From NCBI GenBank assembly GCA_934426255.1, contig CAKRYD010000010.1, positions 16,702 to 80,701 on the forward strand: a stretch of DNA of 64,000 nucleotides. Reading direction: 5' to 3'. The position numbers and the translations under genes are program-made. The stretch is from an uncultured Bacteroidaceae bacterium (lineage in GTDB: Bacteria > Bacteroidota > Bacteroidia > Bacteroidales > Bacteroidaceae). Below the pieces are notes generated by a model. The model searched no databases, was not told the DNA's origin, and saw nothing but the letters and a program-made list of their open reading frames with translations. Every line of letters starts with the position of its first letter. Within the stretch, counting starts at the first letter, position 1. Below are positions 17,492-26,192 of this stretch, piece after piece.

Positions 17492-18370
17492 ATGACTTTA
17501 ATAGACGGAAAAGCTACAGCAGCAGCCATCAAGACAGAAATAGCAGAGCGCGTAAGAGAACTTGTCGAAGCAGGTAAAAAGCGCCCACATTTGGCCGCTA
17601 TATTGGTAGGACATGATGGCGGAAGTGAAACCTATGTAGCCAATAAGGTAAAGGCCTGTGAGGTATGTGGGTTCAAATCGTCATTGTTCCGTTATGAAGA
17701 TACGATAAGTGAAGAAGAACTTTTAGCCAAAGTGCACGAATTAAACGAAGATGACGATGTGGACGGCTTTATTGTTCAGCTTCCTTTGCCGAAGCATATC
17801 AGTGAGCAAAAAGTAATTGAGGCTATTGACTATCGTAAAGATGTTGATGGTTTTCATCCTGTTAATGTCGGGCGCATGGCTATTGGTTTGCCTTGCTTCA
17901 TATCAGCAACACCTAAGGGCATATTGGAATTGCTTAAACGCTATAAAGTAGAGACTAGTGGCAAGAAGTGTGTTGTTTTGGGGCGTAGCAATATAGTTGG
18001 TAAACCCATGGCTCAGTTGATGCTTCAGAAGCAGTATGGCGATGCGACGGTTACAGTGTGTCATAGCCATTCGTCTGATTTAAAAGAAGAGTGCCGTCAG
18101 GCTGATATTATAATCGCAGCGATTGGTCATCCCAATTTTGTAACTGCTGATATGGTGAAAGACGGTGCGTGCATTATCGATGTTGGAACTACGCGCGTGC
18201 CTGATCCGTCAAAAAAAAGCGGTTTTCGATTGAATGGAGATGTGAAGTTTGACGAAGTTGCGCCTAAATGCTCTTTTATTACGCCTGTTCCAGGTGGAGT
18301 GGGGCCTATGACCATTTGCATGCTGATGCAAAATACTCTGTTGGCAGGGGAAAAAGCTATTTATCAGTAG
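17492..18370 (+). CDS. folD: Bifunctional methylenetetrahydrofolate dehydrogenase/cyclohydrolase
   Basis: A 292-residue cytosolic enzyme that interconverts 5,10-methylene- and 10-formyl-tetrahydrofolate with NADP. Signatures are [14 protein letters not shown], the Rossmann motif [17 protein letters not shown] and the C-terminal [19 protein letters not shown]. Together with GlyA (29.7-31.0 kb) and the 5-formyl-THF cyclo-ligase (40.7-41.3 kb) it is part of one-carbon metabolism, though the three genes are not linked. A 475-nt gap follows. Confidence 0.96.
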   Translation: MTLIDGKATAAAIKTEIAERVRELVEAGKKRPHLAAILVGHDGGSETYVANKVKACEVCGFKSSLFRYEDTISEEELLAKVHELNEDDDVDGFIVQLPLPKHISEQKVIEAIDYRKDVDGFHPVNVGRMAIGLPCFISATPKGILELLKRYKVETSGKKCVVLGRSNIVGKPMAQLMLQKQYGDATVTVCHSHSSDLKEECRQADIIIAAIGHPNFVTADMVKDGACIIDVGTTRVPDPSKKSGFRLNGDVKFDEVAPKCSFITPVPGGVGPMTICMLMQNTLLAGEKAIYQ

Positions 18371-18483
18371 CAAACGTTAGACAAGTGGCCTAATTAGATG
18401 AGCCGCGATTCTTACAAAAAATATTTTGGCAGTTATCAACTGTAAAAGAGGGGGATTCGAAAGTTGAACCTTAATGTCTTACA

Positions 18484-18530
18484 ATTATCTAAGGGCTTCT
18501 CTGGTGGAAACAGAGAAACCCTTAGATAAT
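18484..18530. other. Long perfect-type hairpin between folD and the efflux operon
   Basis: A 19-bp stem: left arm 18484-18502, right arm 18512-18530, loop of 9 nt (GGTGGAAAC), with a single C/A mismatch. The arm core is TTATCTAAGGG / CCCTTAGATAA. No T run follows on the plus strand. It may end folD transcription, shape an RNA leader or be a protein operator. Confidence 0.65.
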
Positions 18531-18568
18531 AATGGTGGCGTAAGAACTCTCATTGTCATATTCGGCGT

Positions 18569-18598
18569 TTTTGACGAATAAAAAATGTGTTTTGACGA
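18569..18598. promoter_or_regulatory. Pair of TTTTGACGA direct repeats, 21 bp apart
   Basis: TTTTGACGA occurs at 18569-18577 and 18590-18598. The start-to-start spacing of 21 bp places both copies on the same helix face. They lie about 160-190 bp upstream of the efflux promoter. Activator or repressor binding is an inference. Confidence 0.35.
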
Positions 18599-18759
18599 TA
18601 TCGCTGAAAATATAAATTCGGAACTTTGCAACCAATTTAGAGTCCTATAATGACGAGCCTGTAAAGTCGTTATAAAGGAATGGTGCTGAACATAATTAAA
18701 TAATACGAGGGAGAAGTCTTAATCTATCATAATGCAACGATTAATTGAACTCTTTGAGA

Positions 18760-18790
18760 TTTGTGAGGCACTAATTTTACGGTAACTTTG
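18760..18790 (+). promoter_or_regulatory. Promoter of the RND efflux operon
   Basis: TTTG (18760-18763), 19 bp, then TAACTTTG (18783-18790): a full match to the Bacteroidetes consensus. The predicted transcript start is near 18797, leaving a leader of about 50 nt before the adaptor gene. Confidence 0.75.
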
Positions 18791-18845
18791 CAGTGAAGTT
18801 ACTTCGATTTATGTATTTTGGGACAATTCATAGCTAAAGAGAAAT

Positions 18846-20075
18846 ATGATAATTAAAGAGTACAACAAGATGAAGGGAACAGTAAAAAGACTATTACCTG
18901 TGTTTATGTTGGCAGTGAGCGCGACCGTAGTTTCTTCTTGTGGAAACAAAGGGGGAGGGCTGCCTCAGTCTAATGAGTATCCTGTGATGACAATCCAAGC
19001 AGGAAGTGCAGAAATGAGCAGCTCGTATCCGGCGACAATACGTGGAAAGCAGGATATTGAGATTAGACCAAAAATATCGGGTTTTATAACCAAGCTTTGT
19101 GTAGATGAGGGCTCTGTGGTTCATCGCGGCCAAGTGCTGTTTACGATTGACAATGTACAGTATCGTGCGGCATTGAATCAAGCAAAAGCGTCTTTGAATT
19201 CTGCAAAATCGGCTTTGGCTACGGCAGAATTGACATACAACAATAAGGTGGAGCTGCATAAGCAGAATATCATTGGAGACTATGATTTGCAGACAGCTCA
19301 AAACAACTTCGCAACGGCTAAGGCTGCAGTGGCACAAGCCGAAGCAGCAGTCGTTTCAGCTCGCGATAATTTGTCGTATTGCAACGTTACAAGTCCGAGT
19401 AACGGAGTTGTAGGTAGTATTCCTTATCGTGTGGGTAGCTTGGTTAATTCATCAATGGCAACACCATTGACAGTGGTTTCCAACATTGAAGAGATGTATG
19501 TTTATTTTTCCATGAACGAGAAACAGATTATGGAATTATCACGCGAGATGGAAGGGAAAAAACTTACAGAGGCTTTTCCTGAAGTTCAATTGCAGTTGGC
19601 AGATGGTTCCATTTATGCTTATCCCGGACATGTTTCCACGATTAGCGGTGTAATTGATGAAAAGACCGGTTCAGTGAGTGTCCGTGCCGATTTTACTAAT
19701 CCCGATCACTTGCTTCGTTCTGGCGGACAAGGTGCGATAGTCATTAAGCATAAAGCAGATGGCGCCATTATTATACCGCAAAGTGCTACTTCGGAAGTGC
19801 AAGACAAAGTCTTTGTTTATGTAGTAGGTAAGGACAATAAGGTGAAATATACTTCAATAGAAGTAGAACCACAGAATGACGGGCAGAATTATATTGTTAC
19901 CAAGGGGCTTGGTGTTGGTGACCGTTTAGTAACGAAGGGCATAACCAAACTGACCGATGGCGCGGAAATCAAACCTATCACAGAAGCTCAGTATGAAAAG
20001 AACATTGCCGATGCTCAAAAGTTGGGCTCGATACAAGGCAATTATAAAGAGATGAAGAAGGCTTACAGCAAGTAA
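18846..20075 (+). CDS. RND efflux periplasmic adaptor lipoprotein (AcrA/MexA type)
   Basis: A 409-residue membrane-fusion protein. The signal peptide ends in the lipobox VVSSC. The start may be 18846 or the in-frame ATG at 18870, which gives a shorter n-region. A biotinyl-lipoyl half motif (IRPKISGFITKLCVDEGSVV), an alpha-helical hairpin (about residues 105-165) and a beta-barrel domain (SGVIDEKTGSVSVRADFTNP) occur in family order. It bridges the inner-membrane pump and the outer-membrane channel encoded directly downstream. No TetR-type repressor gene is adjacent; the large upstream gap may carry the control sites. Confidence 0.93.
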   Translation: MIIKEYNKMKGTVKRLLPVFMLAVSATVVSSCGNKGGGLPQSNEYPVMTIQAGSAEMSSSYPATIRGKQDIEIRPKISGFITKLCVDEGSVVHRGQVLFTIDNVQYRAALNQAKASLNSAKSALATAELTYNNKVELHKQNIIGDYDLQTAQNNFATAKAAVAQAEAAVVSARDNLSYCNVTSPSNGVVGSIPYRVGSLVNSSMATPLTVVSNIEEMYVYFSMNEKQIMELSREMEGKKLTEAFPEVQLQLADGSIYAYPGHVSTISGVIDEKTGSVSVRADFTNPDHLLRSGGQGAIVIKHKADGAIIIPQSATSEVQDKVFVYVVGKDNKVKYTSIEVEPQNDGQNYIVTKGLGVGDRLVTKGITKLTDGAEIKPITEAQYEKNIADAQKLGSIQGNYKEMKKAYSK

Positions 20076-20151
20076 TTCTTCCATATTAAAGTAAAGACTT
20101 TCTGTCTATGTGGGCTGGTGAGTCTTGAGTATAATTTAAATAGATGAATAT

Positions 20152-23100
20152 ATGACATTTACGAACTTTATAAAGCGCCCGGTACTCTCAACGGTCATAT
20201 CTATCTTAATTGTGATTTTGGGTTTTATCGGTTTGGTTACATTGCCAATTGAGCAGTATCCGAATATTGCGCCACCAACGATATCAGTGCGTACGACCTA
20301 TACGGGTGCAGATGCTCGCACTGTAGAGAATTCTGTGTTGGCTCCTTTGGAGGAAAGCATAAACGGAGTGGAAGGTATGACATACATGACTTCTTCTGCC
20401 GATAATTCAGGCTCTGCGAGTATAACAGTATTCTTTAAGCAAGATATAAATCCTGATATGGCTGCGGTGAACGTACAGAACCGCGTGCAGCAGGCACAGT
20501 CGTTGCTCCCGGCCGAAGTGACGCGTGTAGGTGTTACAGTAACCAAACGTCAATCGTCACAAGTGATAATGTTCTCATTGACATCAAGTGACGGACGTTA
20601 CGATGACGAATTTCTGACAAACTACGCAAAGATTAATGTGATTCCTGCTTTGCAGCGTGTTCAGGGTGTAGGTGATGTGAATAGTCCAGGTATGAAGACT
20701 TATTCGATGCGAATATGGCTCAAACCGGAAGTGATGAAACAATATGGCTTGATGCCTTCTGACATTTCGGCAGCTCTTGGCGAACAGAATATAGAGGCCG
20801 CTCCAGGTTCTTTTGGAGAACAAAGCAAAGATGTTGCCTACCAATACACAATGCGCTATAAGGGCCGCTTGAAGACAGCGGAGGAGTTTGGTAATATTAT
20901 TCTAACCAGCACAACCACAGGCCAGACTTTGAAACTGAAAGATGTTGCGCAGATTGAATTGGGAGGATTGGAATATTCAGTGTCCATGCGGAATAACAAC
21001 CAACCTTCTGTCATGGCAATGGTTCAGCAGATTGCAGGTTCAAATGCCAATGAGATTGCAAAAGGGTGCAAGGCTGTTATTGAAGAACAGGCCAAGAACT
21101 TTCCTCCCGGTGTAGAATGCAAAATTGAATATGATGTTACAGACTTTTTGTATGCAAGTATTGAAGAAGTTGTCAAGACTTTGATAATTACATTGATTCT
21201 TGTATTCTTTGTAGTATATGTCTTTTTGCAGGATATGCGGTCGACAATGATTCCGTTGATAGCAGTTCCAGTTTCATTGTTGGGTACTTTCTTCTTCTTG
21301 AAGGTGTTTGGTTTTTCCATAAACTTGCTAACATTGTCAGCCTTGCTTTTGGCAATCGCCATTGTGGTCGACGATGCCATAGTTGTAGTGGAAGCTGTAC
21401 ATGCCAAGCTTGATCAAGGGTATAAGAGTGCGCTTACTGCCTCTATCGATGCCATGAACGAGATATCGGGTGCCATTATCTCTATAACATTGGTGATGGC
21501 TTCTGTGTTTATTCCTGTATCTTTCATTGGAGGAACATCAGGAACATTCTATAAGGAGTTCGGTGTAACAATGGCTGTATCAATATTTATTTCAGCCCTG
21601 AATGCACTTACCCTCTCGCCTGCGCTATGTGCCATATTCTTGAAACCGCGGAATGAGGACGGTACTGAGCGTAAAATGAGCCGAGTTGACCGCTTCCATG
21701 CAGCATTTAATGTAGCGTTCGAGAAAACTGTTGTAAAATATAAGAACAGTGTTGAAAAGTGTATCAAACGTCCTGTTCTTATTGCTCTTTCGGTTGTTGT
21801 AGGTATTGTGGTTCTGGTCGTAACGATGGCAACAACAAAGACCGGATTGGTTCCTGACGAAGATACCGGAACGTTGTTCTGCACTATTTCAATGCCACCG
21901 GCAACCAGCCAAGCCCGTACTCAGCAAGTTATTGACCAGGTGGATTCCATGTTAGCTGCCAATCCGGCTATCATGACTCGTGAACAGTTGGTTGGTTACA
22001 ACTTTTTGGCAGGTCAGGGCTCTGACCAGGCAACGTTCATTATCAAATTGAAGCCGTTTAGTGAACGTAATATGGGACAAAGTGCAAAAGCTGTTTTGGG
22101 AATGATTTATTTACAGACTTCCAAAATAAAAGATGCACAGATATTAGCGTTTGCTCCTCCTATGATTTCTGGTTTCTCGGCAACCAATGCCTTGACACTT
22201 TCTATGCAGGATAAGACAGGTGGAGATTTGAACAAATTCTTCAAAGTGACCAAGGATTTCTTGGCAGAGTTGAATAAGCGTCCTGAAATACAGACTGCCA
22301 TGACGTCTTACAATCCCAATTATCCGCAATATATGATTGATGTCGATGTGGCAAAATGTAAGCAGGCCGGCATCGCTCCTTCGACTGTGCTTACTACTTT
22401 GCAAGGTTATTATGGTGGGTTGTATGCATCAAACTTCAATTCATATGGCAAGTTATATCGTGTCATGATACAGGGAGATGTGGCAAGTCGTATGCGTCCT
22501 GAAGGCTTGAACAATATATATGTACGCACGTCGTCAGGCATGGCTCCGGTTAATGAGTTCTGTACATTGCACCGTGTATACGGCCCTTCCAATATCAATC
22601 GCTTTAACTTGTTTACAAGTATCAGTTTGAACGTTACGCCTAATACCGGTTATGCTTCGGGTGATGCCATTAAGGCTATTGCAGAAGTGGCGAAAACATC
22701 TCTGCCGGCCGGATATGGTTATGAGTATTCGGGGCTTACTCGTGAGGAACAACAGGCAAGTAATACGACGGCTTTGATTTTTATCCTTTGTATTGTCTTT
22801 GTATATCTGATTTTAAGTGCGCAGTACGAAAGCTATCTGTTGCCTTTCTCAGTTATTCTTTCTATACCTTTCGGATTGGCCGGAGCATTCTTGTTTACTC
22901 AGCTTTTCGGACACAGCAATGACATTTATATGCAGATCTCATTGATTATGTTGATAGGTCTATTAGCGAAAAATGCTATTTTGATTGTTCAGTTTGCGTT
23001 GGAACGCCGTCAAACAGGTATGGCCATTAAGTATAGTGCTATATTGGGAGCCGGTGCCCGTCTGCGTCCTATTCTTATGACTTCGCTTGCAATGGTTATT

Positions 23101-23367
23101 GGCTTGCTGCCTATGATGTTTGCCATGGGTGTCGGTGCCAACGGTAACCGGACCTTAGGTGCAGCTGCCGTAGGTGGTATGTTGATAGGTATGATATGCC
23201 AGATATTTGTTGTTCCGGCGTTATTCGTATTCTTCCAGTACTTGCAGGAAAAGATCAAGCCCTTGAAATTCGTAGGTCTTATTACCGGCGATAATGACAG
23301 TGAATTGAAGCAATACACTTGTCCTATTGATGTGAAATCCTTAAGCGACAAAACAGAGAAAAAATGA
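20152..23367 (+). CDS. RND efflux transporter, HAE1 family (AcrB/MexB type)
   Basis: A 1071-residue proton-driven multidrug pump of the inner membrane. The N-terminus FIKRPVLSTVISILIVILG is the first helix. The proton relay is intact: VVDDAIVVVEA in TM4 (paired Asp) and GLLAKNAILIVQF in TM10 (Lys). Two large periplasmic loops flank the central helices, and length is close to AcrB (1049). Substrates cannot be read from sequence; hydrophobic drugs and bile acids are usual for the family. The stop overlaps the start of the outer-membrane factor gene (ATGA). Confidence 0.96.
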   Translation: MTFTNFIKRPVLSTVISILIVILGFIGLVTLPIEQYPNIAPPTISVRTTYTGADARTVENSVLAPLEESINGVEGMTYMTSSADNSGSASITVFFKQDINPDMAAVNVQNRVQQAQSLLPAEVTRVGVTVTKRQSSQVIMFSLTSSDGRYDDEFLTNYAKINVIPALQRVQGVGDVNSPGMKTYSMRIWLKPEVMKQYGLMPSDISAALGEQNIEAAPGSFGEQSKDVAYQYTMRYKGRLKTAEEFGNIILTSTTTGQTLKLKDVAQIELGGLEYSVSMRNNNQPSVMAMVQQIAGSNANEIAKGCKAVIEEQAKNFPPGVECKIEYDVTDFLYASIEEVVKTLIITLILVFFVVYVFLQDMRSTMIPLIAVPVSLLGTFFFLKVFGFSINLLTLSALLLAIAIVVDDAIVVVEAVHAKLDQGYKSALTASIDAMNEISGAIISITLVMASVFIPVSFIGGTSGTFYKEFGVTMAVSIFISALNALTLSPALCAIFLKPRNEDGTERKMSRVDRFHAAFNVAFEKTVVKYKNSVEKCIKRPVLIALSVVVGIVVLVVTMATTKTGLVPDEDTGTLFCTISMPPATSQARTQQVIDQVDSMLAANPAIMTREQLVGYNFLAGQGSDQATFIIKLKPFSERNMGQSAKAVLGMIYLQTSKIKDAQILAFAPPMISGFSATNALTLSMQDKTGGDLNKFFKVTKDFLAELNKRPEIQTAMTSYNPNYPQYMIDVDVAKCKQAGIAPSTVLTTLQGYYGGLYASNFNSYGKLYRVMIQGDVASRMRPEGLNNIYVRTSSGMAPVNEFCTLHRVYGPSNINRFNLFTSISLNVTPNTGYASGDAIKAIAEVAKTSLPAGYGYEYSGLTREEQQASNTTALIFILCIVFVYLILSAQYESYLLPFSVILSIPFGLAGAFLFTQLFGHSNDIYMQISLIMLIGLLAKNAILIVQFALERRQTGMAIKYSAILGAGARLRPILMTSLAMVIGLLPMMFAMGVGANGNRTLGAAAVGGMLIGMICQIFVVPALFVFFQYLQEKIKPLKFVGLITGDNDSELKQYTCPIDVKSLSDKTEKK

Positions 23368-24749
23368 AGAAAACAATATATCCAATGCTCTTCTGCTTAG
23401 TTTTCTTAGGTAGTTGTGGCATATATAATAAATATGAGCGTCCTGAAGTGAAGACCGACGGATTGTTTCGTGATACGGCAGATTTGAATCGTAGCTTGGC
23501 CTCTACCGATACTTTTTCATTAGGAAGTATTCCATGGCGTCAAGTCTTTACTGATGCCAAGTTACAGCAGCTGATAGATTCTGGTTTGAAGAATAACACC
23601 GATTTGCGCACTGCGGCTTTATCCATAAAGCAGGCAAAGGCAATGCTTGAGGTTGCCAAGCTGGCTTTTGTTCCTTCTTTTACCTTTTCCCCATCTGCAT
23701 CAGTCTCTTCTTGGGACAAGGGAAAGGCAACACAGACCTATTCTCTGCCAATAGAGGCCGGATGGACCGTTGATTTGTTTGGTTCTTTGCTTAATGTCAA
23801 GCGTGCCCAACAGGCTGTGCTGCTTCAAAGCGAAGATTACCGGCGAGCTGTCCAATCAGGCATAGTTGCCAATATCGCCAACTGCTATTATACATTATTA
23901 ATGCTTGATAAGCAACTGGAGATTACTAAGAATTCAGAACAACTGACAAAGCGCACATATGAGATGATGGTTCAGCAAAAGAAATTTGCCGGAGTTGACG
24001 AATCTGCCGTGCAGTCAGCTAAGGCCAACTATTATTCTGTATTGGCCAGCATCCCTGAGTTGGAGCGTCAAATACGCGAAACAGAGAATTCCCTGTCATT
24101 GCTCCTTTGTGAGGCTCCGACACGTATTGAGCGCAGTTCATTGGATGTGCAGTCACTGCCTGAAAATCTGAGCGTGGGTGTCGGTGTGCAGCTTTTGGCT
24201 AATCGTCCTGACGTGCATGCCGCCGAAATGAATTTGGCCAAATGCTTTTATAATGTATCGCAGGCTCGTTCGGCTTTCTATCCTAATATAACAATCAGTG
24301 GCTCTGCAGCATGGACTAACAGCGGTGGTGGGGGAATTGTCAATCCCGGCAAGTTGCTGGCTTCGGCTGTAGGTCGTTTGGTGCAGCCTATATTTAAGAA
24401 TGGTCAGCTCGTAGCTCAGCTGAAAGTGGCAAAAGCACAGCAGGAATCGGCCTATCTCGCATGGCAGCAATCTGTTCTTAGTGCGGGGAGTGAGGTGAGC
24501 AACGCTTTGTCTCTTTATAACTCTTCGCAGAAACGCAGTGAGCTGCAGAAGGTGCAAATAGAAAGTCTGCAGCGCAATGTGGATGTGGTCGAGAAACTTT
24601 TTAAGGCCAACAGTAACTACAATTACCTGAATGTCATTAATGCCCAGCAGTCGTTGCTGCAGGCTCAATTGTCCAAGATTGCAGATGACTTCAAGAAGAT
24701 GCAGGCTGTTGTAAATCTTTATTACGCTTTGGGCGGCGGTTCCAAGTAA
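23364..24749 (+). CDS. RND efflux outer-membrane lipoprotein (NodT/OprM type)
   Basis: A 461-residue TolC-superfamily channel with a lipobox at LVFLGSC (about residue 18). The conserved N-terminal block YERPEVKTDGLFRD and the repeated coiled-coil halves (ALSIKQAKAMLEVAKLAFVPSF and its C-terminal counterpart) are present. The motif LLANRPDVHAAEMNLAKCFY is characteristic of the NodT group. The start overlaps the pump stop by 4 nt, so the tripartite complex is made from one transcript. Confidence 0.94.
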   Translation: MKKTIYPMLFCLVFLGSCGIYNKYERPEVKTDGLFRDTADLNRSLASTDTFSLGSIPWRQVFTDAKLQQLIDSGLKNNTDLRTAALSIKQAKAMLEVAKLAFVPSFTFSPSASVSSWDKGKATQTYSLPIEAGWTVDLFGSLLNVKRAQQAVLLQSEDYRRAVQSGIVANIANCYYTLLMLDKQLEITKNSEQLTKRTYEMMVQQKKFAGVDESAVQSAKANYYSVLASIPELERQIRETENSLSLLLCEAPTRIERSSLDVQSLPENLSVGVGVQLLANRPDVHAAEMNLAKCFYNVSQARSAFYPNITISGSAAWTNSGGGGIVNPGKLLASAVGRLVQPIFKNGQLVAQLKVAKAQQESAYLAWQQSVLSAGSEVSNALSLYNSSQKRSELQKVQIESLQRNVDVVEKLFKANSNYNYLNVINAQQSLLQAQLSKIADDFKKMQAVVNLYYALGGGSK

Positions 24750-24775
24750 AACAATGAAAACAAGACAATTTAATC

Positions 24776-25573
24776 ATGGCTAAAAATATTCATCCTCAGG
24801 CATTCGTTGATGCAGCGGCAAAAATAGGCGACAATGTGACCATTATGCCGTTTGCATATGTAGAAGGTGATGTGGTTATCGGAGACGGATGTACCATCTA
24901 TCCTTATGTCAGCATTATGAACGGAACGCGTATGGGCAAGAACAATACCATTTTCCAGGGTACGGTACTTGCTGCGATTCCACAGGATTTTGATTTTACA
25001 GGTGAAGAGTCTGAATTGCTCATTGGCGACAACAATGTTATTCGCGAAAACGTAGTTGTAAATCGTGCCACGCATGCCGGTGACAAGACTATCATTGGCA
25101 ATAACAATTTTATTATGGAAGGTGTTCACATCTCTCATGACACTTGCATCTACAATTATGCGGTAATCGGCTATGGAACCAAGATTGCCGGATGTTGCAA
25201 AATACAGGATCATGCCATTCTGAGCAGCAATGTGATTGCCAATCCCGGTGTGCGCGTAGGGCGTTGCGCTATGGTTCAGAGCGGTTGCCGTTTCAGTCTT
25301 GATGTGCCGCCTTACATTGTTGCCCAGCACAACCCGATTGAGTATGGAGGTGTCAACAGTACTATTCTGACCAATGCCGGCATTGATATAAAGATTCAGA
25401 ACCATATTGCCAATGCTTACCGTTTGGTTTTCCATGGTAAAACCAGTTTGGAAGACGGTATCAAGCAGATAGAGGAGCAGGTTCCACCAAGTGCCGAGAT
25501 TGATAATATCATCAAGTTCTTGAAGACAACTGAAATCGGAGTTATCAGTAAGAGTGATTTTACCGACGAATAA
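24776..25573 (+). CDS. LpxA-type UDP-N-acetylglucosamine acyltransferase
   Basis: A 265-residue left-handed beta-helix acyltransferase. Hexapeptide repeats run through about residues 1-190 (VTIMPFAYVEGDVVIGDG and others). The likely catalytic His lies in FIMEGVHISHDTCIYN. The C-terminal helical domain (IDIKIQNHIANAYRLVFHG) matches LpxA. LpxA adds the first acyl chain of lipid A. In Bacteroidales lpxA normally lies next to a fused lpxC-fabZ gene; here it sits 27 nt after the efflux operon, so this may be a second, paralogous LpxA-like enzyme. Acyl specificity is not readable. Confidence 0.83.
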   Translation: MAKNIHPQAFVDAAAKIGDNVTIMPFAYVEGDVVIGDGCTIYPYVSIMNGTRMGKNNTIFQGTVLAAIPQDFDFTGEESELLIGDNNVIRENVVVNRATHAGDKTIIGNNNFIMEGVHISHDTCIYNYAVIGYGTKIAGCCKIQDHAILSSNVIANPGVRVGRCAMVQSGCRFSLDVPPYIVAQHNPIEYGGVNSTILTNAGIDIKIQNHIANAYRLVFHGKTSLEDGIKQIEEQVPPSAEIDNIIKFLKTTEIGVISKSDFTDE

Positions 25574-25607
25574 CAGACTTTTTGTTGATAATTTTCATTG
25601 TAATTGC

Positions 25608-25640
25608 GAGGGTGCCTCATTTCGGGGCATCCTCTTTTTT
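25608..25640 (+). terminator. Intrinsic terminator after the LpxA-like gene
   Basis: GAGGGTGCC (from 25608) pairs with GGCATCCTC (to 25634) with wobble, followed by TTTTTT. It separates the plus-strand operon from the convergent minus-strand gene. Confidence 0.8.
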
Positions 25641-25682
25641 GATTTGTTGCAAAGCCGTGTTGGCTTGCCCTTTTAAGATATG

Positions 25683-26150
25683 TCAGGAAAGTTCTTCATA
25701 GTCGGGGATTCCGGGCAGGAAGTCATACTTGCGGTGCTCGTAGTCAACGAGGCAGCAGAAGTGGCGCAGTCCGTTGCTTACGATGAGATACCTTACATGC
25801 ATAACTTGGTTGTATGCACAGATTTGTGAAAACACTGCTTGCGAAATCCTTACCGACGGTGACTTAAATTCGAGTATCATGCGTGGCCGGTTGTCGCGTC
25901 CGAAAAGCACGCAGTCGCAGCGACGAGCCATGCCGTTTATGTTGAGCGAAATTTCGCTGCCCATCAAGGCGGCTGGGTAGTTCTTGTGCTCGGTCAGGTA
26001 GTGAATGAAGTGCTGGCGTACCCATTCTTCCGGTGTCAGCTCAACAAATCGTTTGCGAAGGATGTCGAAAATCTGCAGATGTCCTTCTGTTTCGATGATA
26101 TTTGTGTTGAAGGGGGGCAAGTTTATCTGAAACATTTGGTAATTTTGCAA
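25683..26150 (-). CDS. HsdR_N-like PD-(D/E)XK nuclease-fold protein
   Basis: A 155-residue protein resembling the N-terminal domain of type I restriction R subunits (HSDR_N_2 type). Early conserved elements are VELTPEEWVRQHFIHYL. The putative nuclease core is RRCDCVLFGRDNRPRMILEFK, split here as an Asp followed by ILEFKSP with the E-x-K pair. The rest is SQAVFSQICAYNQVMHVRYLIVSNG. No methylase, specificity or helicase gene is nearby, so this is not a restriction locus. It is divergent from amn, and its start lies 43 nt from that of amn. Function is unknown; nuclease activity is inferred from the fold. Confidence 0.75.
   Translation of the reverse strand: MQNYQMFQINLPPFNTNIIETEGHLQIFDILRKRFVELTPEEWVRQHFIHYLTEHKNYPAALMGSEISLNINGMARRCDCVLFGRDNRPRMILEFKSPSVRISQAVFSQICAYNQVMHVRYLIVSNGLRHFCCLVDYEHRKYDFLPGIPDYEELS
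26140..26147 (+). promoter_or_regulatory. -7 box for amn-holA
   Basis: TAATTTTG fits TAnnTTTG and lies 46 nt before the amn ATG, just inside the 5' end of the divergent HsdR_N-like gene. No strong -33 was found. Confidence 0.45.
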
Positions 26151-26176
26151 GGGGATGGTTTTCGTCCTCTATGTGG

Positions 26177-26184
26177 CAAAAGTA
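26177..26184 (-). promoter_or_regulatory. -7 box for the HsdR_N-like gene
   Basis: TACTTTTG on the minus strand, with TTG (26207-26205) 20 bp upstream inside the amn start region. It is back-to-back with the amn promoter, so the two polymerases would compete. Confidence 0.5.
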
Positions 26185-26192
26185 ACGAAAAT

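Noticed and set aside
25683..26150. Restriction-modification locus
   Set aside because: Only an HsdR_N-like domain is present, with no methylase, specificity or helicase genes.
25986..26192. N-terminal extension of AMP nucleosidase
   Set aside because: It is antisense to the HsdR_N-like gene and lacks family character; the ATG at 26193 gives the expected start.
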